DNA of 21,106 nt, taken from positions 1 through 21,106 of the forward strand of contig CAIOCC010000197.1 in the NCBI GenBank assembly GCA_903856555.1. Direction: 5' to 3'. Source of the stretch: an uncultured Bacteroidota bacterium (lineage in GTDB: Bacteria > Bacteroidota > Bacteroidia > UBA7662). Positions within the stretch are counted from its first letter, which is position 1. The number at the start of each line of letters is the position of its first letter. The notes under the pieces were generated by a model. The model was not told the DNA's origin and did no database searches. It saw only the letters and a list, made by a program, of their open reading frames with translations. Of the stretch, positions 15,301 to 21,106 are shown in pieces. Both the position numbers and the translations under genes were made by a program.

Positions 15301-18300
15301 AGGTAGCGGTTGCGCGAGGCTTAACGACCACCGAATAGGTGTAGTTCTGAGCCAAAGCCGTAGAAGGAACGGCACAACCGTTTACTTCTGAAATCGAAGT
15401 TGCCCTAACCGTATAGTTGCCTGGAGTCAATGGTCCGTTTAGATTAAACAATACAGCACCTACGCCCGCATTCGAAGCGGATGTTGAGATACCACTCACA
15501 GGAACATTGTTGGCATCGACCACTTCCCATGTCAAATTCAAGGGAGCGGAACCATTGCTTACCGAAGTCAAGGTGAAGGTGAAATTCTGATCTTGACAAA
15601 GCGACACCGTATTATTGATAGCCGACATTGCCTGACCGTTGATGGCAAAATTGGCTTGCAACATTTGGCCAACTGCAACGGAGCCGTTACTAAAGGTGGC
15701 GCCTGCTACTGGAACTGCATCAAAATCCGCGATCTCACAATTTCCTGGGGTTGCCAAATCAAAATCAAGGGTGGTCGATGCGGTTGCGACAAAACGCATG
15801 GTAAACATCGAACCCGAGAGATCAATCGCACTGCTGGTGGCATACCATCCAGCACGTACTTGGGATGCACCGCCAAAGACCGCCGCATTCACGAGCATGG
15901 TCGATAGCGATGGGTGAATATTGATAGCGTCAACAAAGGTCAATTTGGTGGTATCATAATTCAAAGCCAAAGAAATGGCGCCTATTCCCCGACCAAAAGC
16001 CATCTGGACCGGAACCGATACGGTATCCCCTACATAACAAGCATTGCGAGTTCCGATGGAAACGCTCACAGGGGGTTCCACGGTCAAATTCAAGGTAACT
16101 ACTGAGTCACAACCGTTAGCGGCCGCAGCAGCACAAACCTTGGTATACGTACCGCTGGCATTGTAAACTTGGCCACAAACGGTGAATGAGCCACCGTTTG
16201 GAACCGTTTCTGTAATGGTAGAGGTTGACGATGGAGTCACTGTCAAAGTAAGGGTCACTACGGAGTCACAACCATTGGAACCAGCAACTGTATTGTTATA
16301 GGTGCCGGAGGCAGAAAGGCTTTGACTTCCGAAAGTGTAGGTCTGGCCTTGACAAATAGATGCTGAAACGGAACCTGCAAGATTTGGTTTCACGGTCAGC
16401 GTCAGACTCACAACCGAATCACATCCCGTCGAAGCCACGAGAGTTTGGTTATAAACACCGGAGGCCGTCAAGGTCTGCGTTCCAAAGTTGTAGGACTGTC
16501 CTTGACAAATAGAAGCGCTAACCGCGGTTGCCGTACCAGAACATGGGGTTACCGATACATTATCAATGTATAGGTTGTTACCGTAGGCTGAGATGCCTTT
16601 GAAAGAAACCTTGTTGGTTCCAGTTGGAATCAAAAGGCTCTTGACACCCCATTGAGCAGCTGTTGGCACAAAGGAGGCCGTGGTCGTACCCGCCGTATTC
16701 AGTGGTCCCGCAGGTCCACCGTCCATCATGGTAAGACTGGTATAAGTTGTACCTGCATCATTGGAGCCTAAGATTTCCAACTGGTCAATTTCAGCAGCCG
16801 AATAAGCCGCATAGGCATAATTGAATCGCAAAACAGAGGGTGCCGTCGTAGCAGTGAACGTAGGTGAGTTCAAACTGAAACTTCCTGAGCTGATACCATA
16901 AAATGGAATTCTCATGGCCATTGTATCGGGAAGGGCGGGGGTTTGATTGGATGGAGCCGATCCCGAAGGAAGGCGAATCCATTGCCAACCTGGCGTTGAG
17001 CCGGCAGCGAAATTCCCACTCCAGCAGAAAGCTGTGCCTTGGGTTACTTCAAAGCTTTCAAACAGCGGGGTTGTGAAGACACCGCACAAGGTGCGGATAC
17101 TGATAGGTCCAATCCATGATGATTTGTTGGTTGGAGAACAAACCGAACGCAAATACACGTCGTAGGAGGTGTTTGATGTCAACCCAGTTGCAACATAGGG
17201 ATTGGCTGTCACCACGGTTCCGTTTCCACTAGGAGCACCGAGACCGGGGGCCTGAATAGAAACTTCCCAAGAGGTCTCCGTGCCACCAGCCGTCCAGGCA
17301 ATGGTGGCCCCCGATGTCGTAACAGCAGAAGCTCCCAATCCAGATGGGACTTGGCAAGCTGGTGGTGTACAACTTGATGTGAAAGTTCCAAAGGTTGTTG
17401 GAAGGGGAGTGGTAGCAACTGATAAAGCGTAGACCTGAACCCCAAATGGGTCAACAATGGTGAAACGCTTTTCCTCTGGATAAAGGCCTGCGGTTACCAG
17501 CACAATTTCCGTAGACAATCCAGGACAAAGCGCGATGGTTGCAGTCGCTGATCCGCCGGTAGCAAATCCTGCGCCACCAAAGGTGCCCACCAACATGCCA
17601 CTTTGACGCAAACCAATCACCGTACCATCCCAACCGTCACCGTAGACATCCGTCATGTTGATGGTATAGTTACAGGTCGAGGACGGAGCACAAACAGCGG
17701 TTGAAAATGCGAATGGTCCTGCCCATGGGCTATTGGCTCCAGAACAAACCGTCCGAACATAATATTCATAATTGGTCGCTGCATTCAAACCAGTGGCGGC
17801 ATACGATGTGCCCGAAACGGCGACACCGGCACCGGTAGGAACACCCGCACCAGCCGCCTGAATCGCTACCTCGTAGTTGTTGGATGAAGCCGAAGCCGTC
17901 CAGCTCAGGGAAGCGCCGTTGTTGGTGATGCTACTCGCTGTGAGACCTATTGGAGGCACACAAGAGGGCGTTTCAATAATTGAAATATCATCAATTGTGA
18001 TGTACCAGGGATTACCGTTGAGGGTACCATTTATACCAATAAAATAAACCCCAGATGAAGATGGCGTAAATGTGCCCGTTATCAACTGATAGTTACCATT
18101 GACTAGCCCTGTTGAAGCCACAATAGGATTTGTCATCGCCGCTGCAGTTCCTGCAGCTCCGTAGGCCACCGCCACACTTGCATTCAAAGGATCCGTGCCA
18201 TCCTGCCTTGCATGCATACTGAAAGTATAGCTAGTATTACCTGTCAAGTTGAGCGGGATAAACAACCACCGCGTGTTACTATACCTCAAAAAAGCACTCC

Positions 18301-20302
18301 AAGCACCCGAGCGGGGTGTTCTGTTATAGTCAGTAAACGTGTTGTTTGCCGACCATGGATTCGTTCCAACCACAGCTGCTTGGGTTAGGAAACAACCACC
18401 TAAACCCGCATTATGGGTTTGGCCAGTCTCAAAGCCTTCGTTAAAAGGAATGTTGGCAACGGTTACGGAGCATATATCAGAAGAATTAACCCCCATTACA
18501 AAACCGTTGGTTGAGGTCAATTGAACTGTAGTTAATCCCGTCCGCTGGCTACCAGGGGTTGTTGAGCCTAATTGATGGTTACCGACGAAAGTTCCTCCAT
18601 TGACCATTAACCTTGCATTACCGTTAGGTGCAACGTACAAACCAGGCGCCATGGTCACGAGGGTATGCGTTCCGGAGGCATATACATACCCGCTTGCTGT
18701 TGAAACACTCCAAGTCCCGGGCCAATAATTACTAACATTGTACGCGCCATCTGTAAATGCATTGCCCGTAAAAGCGGTTCCCTCGTTGGTGTAGGTCACT
18801 CGAATTTCGCCAGCAGTATTACCGGTCGTGGTAGAAGACGTTCTGGTAATCCAACAATATCTTAGAACACCCGCCATATTTAACATAGGATACAAACTCA
18901 AGGCGCTTGACGATGCAATACTTGGGTCAGCACCGGCCGTGATCGATGTGCCAGTTTGGCCTGTGGTGTACCAGCGACCGTAGGTGCCGTTCATAAATCC
19001 GCCATTATTACTAAATGTAAGGGTCCCCATTGCCGCATAATTACCTGCAATCCATGTGGATCCATTCAAATTAACAGCACCATTTACCGTAAATGCGTTT
19101 CTTATGCGCAACGTTCCACCCATTGTGTAATTGACTCTTGGAATGGATGTAGCCGAATTGGTTATGGATAAAATACCTATTACACCGACTTCGTTTGTTG
19201 ATGTAGTAGAACTAGCCGTACCGCCCCAGGCGCCTGATCCAGAAACTATTTGAAGGGACGCTCCGTTTAGGTTGAGGGTACCATGTGCGGTTGAACTTGC
19301 CAAAGTGTTTACTCGGCCATTATTCACCAAATTTCCACTAACTCGCAAGATTTTGGCTGTTGTGCCCGAAAATACATTAACCAACCCACCTGTTTCAACG
19401 GTCAAATCCTTGGCCTGCAACTCCGTAGGAGTCGCGCCAAAAGTCAATGTTCCGGCAACGGTAACGCTTTGTGCTCCTTGACCAATGGCATCAATGGTTA
19501 CAGTATGGCCTGCAGCAACGATGATATTATCCGCAGGACTTGGAACCGATCCACCCCAAGTGGCGGGGTCGCTCCAGTTACCAGTCGCAGCTGATGTGAA
19601 AGTGGCGGTGGCTTGAGAACTAACAGAGATATTATCAATGGATGCACCAGGGGTTGTTCCACCACCTCCATCGTTTTTCCAATGGAAAACAAGGCGGTAG
19701 GAACCAGCCGGCAGGTAAGCCGCGCCACTGAATGTCTGAACTGCGGCGGACTGAAGGTTGCCACCCCCAACAAAAACACCGCCAGCTAAACTTGAGGGCA
19801 CCAAGGTGAGACCTGAACCCGGACTAACTGTTGCTCCAACTGGTGTAGTTGTTGCAGGAACAAAAAACACTTGCCAACAATCAAAAAAGGAGGTTGTAGA
19901 TTCCCCGCCTGAAAGCCAATTAAAAGAGACATTGACCCGCTCCTGACCGGCTGGAACGACAATGTCTCTCCAAAAGAAATTGGAGGCGGCAGCCGTGTTC
20001 AAGTAACCGGGCGTTGAACCATCGGTAGAAATGTAGGCTGAATTCCCGGCAAAGGGGGCCGTAGTATTCGCAGTGCCCATAATCCAAGGATTGTTGGCGC
20101 TATTGGCCACGGTCCAACCGTTGGCGGTAAAGGAAGTGCCCAATTCAAAACCACCTGCGCCGGCCGGATCGACCAACAAGGTAGGTTGAGCCTGGGTAGA
20201 GGCTAATCCCGTTAAAAGGAAAGCAAACCCCAGCAAGAGGGACCAAAATCCCTTTAGAATTCGATTTGGAGCGCCCATAGAGGTGGTCAAGGATGTATTC
20301 AT
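12380..20302 (-). CDS. 2640-residue mosaic T9SS-exported surface protein with cohesin- and dockerin-like modules
   Basis: Residues 1-38 are a signal peptide (cleavage near TQA|Q; M9 is an alternative start). In order follow: choice-of-anchor J-like module (40-230); GNWSDPATW motif and beta-helix-like region (241-600); choice-of-anchor J-like (618-778); Fn3-like (781-870); a Cys-containing YGDGWDG module (877-980); Fn3-like (983-1072); choice-of-anchor J-like (1077-1253); three GCDSVV repeats (1255-1410); cohesin-like (1411-1546); unassigned (1547-1662); a fourth GCDSVV repeat (1663-1716); Fn3-like plus choice-of-anchor J-like (1717-1988); another such pair (1991-2264); carboxypeptidase-regulatory-like (2265-2320); dockerin-like (2320-2414); cohesin-like (2419-2550); T9SS type A sorting domain (2556-2640, VYPNPTNG). 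It is likely a secreted adhesin or scaffold attached to the outer membrane by T9SS; no catalytic domain is recognised. Confidence 0.93.
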   Translation of the reverse strand: MNTSLTTSMGAPNRILKGFWSLLLGFAFLLTGLASTQAQPTLLVDPAGAGGFELGTSFTANGWTVANSANNPWIMGTANTTAPFAGNSAYISTDGSTPGYLNTAAASNFFWRDIVVPAGQERVNVSFNWLSGGESTTSFFDCWQVFFVPATTTPVGATVSPGSGLTLVPSSLAGGVFVGGGNLQSAAVQTFSGAAYLPAGSYRLVFHWKNDGGGGTTPGASIDNISVSSQATATFTSAATGNWSDPATWGGSVPSPADNIIVAAGHTVTIDAIGQGAQSVTVAGTLTFGATPTELQAKDLTVETGGLVNVFSGTTAKILRVSGNLVNNGRVNTLASSTAHGTLNLNGASLQIVSGSGAWGGTASSTTSTNEVGVIGILSITNSATSIPRVNYTMGGTLRIRNAFTVNGAVNLNGSTWIAGNYAAMGTLTFSNNGGFMNGTYGRWYTTGQTGTSITAGADPSIASSSALSLYPMLNMAGVLRYCWITRTSSTTTGNTAGEIRVTYTNEGTAFTGNAFTDGAYNVSNYWPGTWSVSTASGYVYASGTHTLVTMAPGLYVAPNGNARLMVNGGTFVGNHQLGSTTPGSQRTGLTTVQLTSTNGFVMGVNSSDICSVTVANIPFNEGFETGQTHNAGLGGCFLTQAAVVGTNPWSANNTFTDYNRTPRSGAWSAFLRYSNTRWLFIPLNLTGNTSYTFSMHARQDGTDPLNASVAVAYGAAGTAAAMTNPIVASTGLVNGNYQLITGTFTPSSSGVYFIGINGTLNGNPWYITIDDISIIETPSCVPPIGLTASSITNNGASLSWTASASSNNYEVAIQAAGAGVPTGAGVAVSGTSYAATGLNAATNYEYYVRTVCSGANSPWAGPFAFSTAVCAPSSTCNYTINMTDVYGDGWDGTVIGLRQSGMLVGTFGGAGFATGGSATATIALCPGLSTEIVLVTAGLYPEEKRFTIVDPFGVQVYALSVATTPLPTTFGTFTSSCTPPACQVPSGLGASAVTTSGATIAWTAGGTETSWEVSIQAPGLGAPSGNGTVVTANPYVATGLTSNTSYDVYLRSVCSPTNKSSWIGPISIRTLCGVFTTPLFESFEVTQGTAFCWSGNFAAGSTPGWQWIRLPSGSAPSNQTPALPDTMAMRIPFYGISSGSFSLNSPTFTATTAPSVLRFNYAYAAYSAAEIDQLEILGSNDAGTTYTSLTMMDGGPAGPLNTAGTTTASFVPTAAQWGVKSLLIPTGTNKVSFKGISAYGNNLYIDNVSVTPCSGTATAVSASICQGQSYNFGTQTLTASGVYNQTLVASTGCDSVVSLTLTVKPNLAGSVSASICQGQTYTFGSQSLSASGTYNNTVAGSNGCDSVVTLTLTVTPSSTSTITETVPNGGSFTVCGQVYNASGTYTKVCAAAAANGCDSVVTLNLTVEPPVSVSIGTRNACYVGDTVSVPVQMAFGRGIGAISLALNYDTTKLTFVDAINIHPSLSTMLVNAAVFGGASQVRAGWYATSSAIDLSGSMFTMRFVATASTTLDFDLATPGNCEIADFDAVPVAGATFSNGSVAVGQMLQANFAINGQAMSAINNTVSLCQDQNFTFTLTSVSNGSAPLNLTWEVVDANNVPVSGISTSASNAGVGAVLFNLNGPLTPGNYTVRATSISEVNGCAVPSTALAQNYTYSVVVKPRATATLNETIPYNTTFSVCGQVYSASGTYTKVCAGAAANGCDSVVTLNLTILPPACATPSGLASSAITANGATFAWTAGGTETAWEVSIQTSVGVPTGNGTAVTTNPYTATGLASNTVYHVYLRAVCNANEKSPWIGPVSFRTLCSVFTLPFFESFETAQGTVSCWSGNFAAGSTPGWQYIRLSAGSAPSNQTPALADTFAMRIPFYGIESGSFSLNTPTFTANPVGAILTFNYAYAAYSSAEIDKLEILASTDGGATYSSLEIMNGGPTGPLNTAGTTTSSFVPTSAQWGLKTVNLPANTNRISFKGISEYGNNLYLDNIRVANPPPCTAPTAPAVVAGSVGSSTVSISWTAPASAPANGYQLFVSTSTTAPTGASVPTHSSATSPAALTGLNPATVYSAWVRSACAVGTSSWVGPVSFTTNCLESNVPTTENFDSYTATGGTANTGTAVPPCWTRANGTSTSSAWRVFALTGSNIGTTSGDNILASFPTVTTAKSDWAFTTGYNLVGGTTYTLRFKVRAPGNGPNRERLGVYLANTRSSTSMLAGPRVFNDSLLQASGWQSRSARFTPAASGVYYLGIRAYSVANAGYIGIDDWSLEVTTSEISGVLRYQGGASVLDNSTVTLTGAASASATTGANGSFALMGLGNGAVTLTASTNKAWGGITATDALATTRHYQGIGLVSGLNLAAADVNLSNLVNATDALMIINRFNGTRNSFPAGDWKFESKNYNLNLSEVTADLFGICLGDVNNSYAPAAGRQFIGLNLSENGVQSAKDGEWVDVRVDRSLELGALSLVLDIPAGVQIEQVVSNLSGGRFDYNIHNGQLRLTWFDVNGVNLESGQSLFRMRIATDASVPAKAWLVGEGSEMANPLAQIYDMVGLRIPSVRVLNEDLVAGVYPNPTNGLSKLSLSLPVAGEVRVRAVDVLGKTVASMNMRATTLNTELNLDLSHLANGRYELQVELEANGRTYRTRVPVQKAH
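13055..13348 (-). other. Dockerin-like segment of the giant protein
   Basis: Residues about 2319-2416. The second half, ADVNLSNLVNATDALMI, has D2353, N2355, S2357 and D2364 at positions 1, 3, 5 and 12 of an F-hand calcium loop, as in type I dockerins. The first half (WGGITATDALATTRHY) keeps the helix but lacks the early calcium ligands. A third short GDVNNS motif lies at 2408-2413. It precedes a cohesin-like domain. Confidence 0.6.
14339..15154 (-). repeat. Second copy of the Fn3-like + choice-of-anchor J-like duplication
   Basis: Residues 1717-1988 repeat residues 983-1253 (16544-17356) at roughly 70% identity by eye, including FFESFE, CWSGNFAAGSTPGWQ, MRIPFYGI and YGNNLYLDN. It is an in-frame internal duplication of the giant gene. 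Confidence 0.85.
15155..15316 (-). repeat. Fourth GCDSVV repeat
   Basis: Residues 1663-1716, nearly identical in protein to the third repeat (SGTYTKVCAGAAANGCDSVV against SGTYTKVCAAAAANGCDSVV) but separated from it by the cohesin-like domain and an unassigned module. Confidence 0.8.
15665..16072 (-). other. Internal cohesin-like domain of the giant protein
   Basis: Residues 1411-1546. YVGDTVSVPVQM, GAISLALNYDTTKL, MFTMRFV and DLATPGNCEIAD align with the second cohesin-like domain of the protein at 1-2405 (RVGDTVSVPVNV, GAISLAINYDSTRL, LFNMRFV, DLATAGNCELAD). The two are clearly homologous. Confidence 0.75.
16073..16540 (-). repeat. Three tandem GCDSVV repeats
   Basis: Residues 1255-1410 hold three units of about 51-53 residues. 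The first two begin ICQGQSYNFG / ICQGQTYTFG and end GCDSVV-LTLTV; the third begins differently (TVCGQVY) and adds a cysteine (KVC). Each unit has at least two cysteines, which could form a disulfide after export. Units of this kind occur in many secreted Bacteroidota proteins; their function is not known to me. Confidence 0.8.
16544..17356 (-). repeat. First copy of the Fn3-like + choice-of-anchor J-like duplication
   Basis: Residues 983-1253 (SGLGASAVTTSGATIAWTAG at the start, YGNNLYIDNVSV at the end), duplicated at 14339-15154. Confidence 0.85.
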
Positions 20303-20365
20303 GCCTTTACGATTTAGTTAGGTGGATAAATTTAGCAATAATTTTTGATTATTAAACAATAAAGC

Positions 20366-20399
20366 AAAAAAAATTGGCCCGCCCCTGGTGGGGTCCGGG
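20366..20399 (-). terminator. Terminator of uvrA
   Basis: On the minus strand an imperfect GC-rich hairpin (CCC..CCCC-ACCA-GGGG.GGG, 20399 to 20378) is followed by CCAA and eight Ts (20373-20366). It begins just after the uvrA stop at 20407 and separates uvrA from the giant gene, which starts at 20302. Confidence 0.8.
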
Positions 20400-20406
20400 G
20401 GTATCC

Positions 20407-21106
20407 TTAGGACAAACCCAGCAGGCAGGGCAGGGTATAACCCGGCAAAGACCCCCCCTGGGGGCCTGCCAAGGCCTTCCATTGATGGGCAAAGCCCTGC
20501 CAAAGGATGTTTCCGCCCCCAGCGCCCCCCTCGGGGCCCAAGTCCACCAAATAATCAGCGGCCCGGAGCAGGTCCACCTGGTGCTCAATCACCAAAACCG
20601 TGTGGCCTTTGTCCACCAGGGCCTGCAAAAGCTCCACCAAGACCCGAATATCCTCCATATGAAGGCCAGTAGTGGGTTCATCCAGGATGTAAAGGGTCTG
20701 CCCCCCCTCCCGTCGGCCCAATTCCGCGGCCAATTTGAGGCGCTGTGCCTCGCCCCCGGACAGGGTCGTTGCTGGCTGACCCAATTGGAGGTAGCCCAAT
20801 CCCACCCTTTCGAGGGTGGAAAGACGCTTGCGCAGGTGGGGCAGGCCATCAAAAAAGGGAACGGCCTCTTGAATAGACATCGAAAGGACTTCGTGGATGT
20901 TTCGGCCCTTGTAGCGGACCTCGAGGGTATCCCGCTGGTAACGCTTGCCCCCGCAGTTCTCGCATGGCAACTCGACATCGGGCAGAAAATTCATCTCCAA
21001 AACCCGCACGCCTGCTCCACCGCAGGCCTCGCAACGTCCCCCTGCCACATTAAAAGAGAAGCGCCCCGGGGTATAGCCACGGATTTTGGACAGGGGCATT
21101 TCTGCA
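20407..21106 (-). CDS. uvrA: UvrA excinuclease ATPase subunit, C-terminal part (5' end outside window)
   Basis: The window holds the last 232 residues of UvrA, the damage-recognition ATPase of nucleotide excision repair. RGYTPGRFSFN leads into the C-terminal zinc module with CEAC and CENC pairs. The RYQRDTLEVRYKG segment follows, then the second ABC signature TTLSGGEAQRLKLAAEL, Walker B LYILDEPTTGLH and the H-loop VIEHQ. All motifs expected for this region are intact. The frame continues through the window edge. The C-terminal tail after DLGPEGGAGGGNILW is short and reads FAHQWKALAG...; it differs from the usual tail but follows the last conserved motif. The gene ends in TAA/TAG-type stop at 20407-20409 and is followed by a strong terminator. 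Confidence 0.96.
   Translation of the reverse strand, partial: AEMPLSKIRGYTPGRFSFNVAGGRCEACGGAGVRVLEMNFLPDVELPCENCGGKRYQRDTLEVRYKGRNIHEVLSMSIQEAVPFFDGLPHLRKRLSTLERVGLGYLQLGQPATTLSGGEAQRLKLAAELGRREGGQTLYILDEPTTGLHMEDIRVLVELLQALVDKGHTVLVIEHQVDLLRAADYLVDLGPEGGAGGGNILWQGFAHQWKALAGPQGGSLPGYTLPCLLGLS

Noticed and set aside
14339..17356. Repeats as a possible CRISPR array or mobile element
   Set aside because: The copies are hundreds of bases long, in frame, and encode protein domains; there are no short regular repeats or spacers.

Overview
The window looks like a chromosomal segment of a member of the Bacteroidota with roughly 50% GC. Three things support this: a C-terminal type IX secretion (T9SS) type A sorting domain on a giant repeat-rich protein, Bacteroidota-style promoter elements (TTTG, 18 nt, TAnnTTTG), and surface modules typical of that phylum (choice-of-anchor J-like, cohesin/dockerin-like, ICQGQ...GCDSVV repeats). 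The class or family cannot be fixed from the sequence alone.

Layout. (1) 1-2405, minus: the 5' part of a secreted protein with two cohesin-like domains, a Calx-beta-like domain and a choice-of-anchor I-type beta-propeller; its 3' end lies outside the window. (2) 2567-5455, plus: a divergent three-gene polysaccharide cluster (Wzx-type flippase, SAM methyltransferase, family 2 glycosyltransferase). (3) 5456-5711: a cluster of hairpins, then tRNA-Ser(GGA) on the minus strand with its terminator. (4) 5817-12302, minus: nine tightly packed genes, in transcription order a 46-residue lipoprotein, a predicted outer-membrane protein, lipA, a DUF721/DciA-like gene, gpmA, a MoxR-type AAA ATPase, a YugP-type membrane zinc peptidase, tatD and ansA. 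Several are joined by overlaps or gaps of a few bases and are probably co-transcribed. (5) 12380-20302, minus: one 2640-residue mosaic surface protein made of beta-helix-like, choice-of-anchor J-like, fibronectin III-like, GCDSVV-repeat, cohesin-like, dockerin-like and T9SS sorting modules. (6) 20407-21106, minus: the C-terminal third of uvrA with a clear terminator.

How the genes fit together. The two large exported proteins share the same cohesin-like domain, and the giant one also carries a dockerin-like segment, so an adhesive or scaffold function at the cell surface is a reasonable hypothesis. The flippase/methyltransferase/glycosyltransferase trio probably belongs to synthesis of an exported glycan. 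The nine-gene run is mostly housekeeping (lipoate synthesis, glycolysis, DNA metabolism, asparagine catabolism) mixed with envelope proteins. No CRISPR array, insertion sequence, prophage, toxin-antitoxin pair or recognisable defence system is visible. The strongest candidates for novelty are the cohesin/dockerin architecture, the conserved internal duplications of the giant gene, and the tiny lipoprotein.
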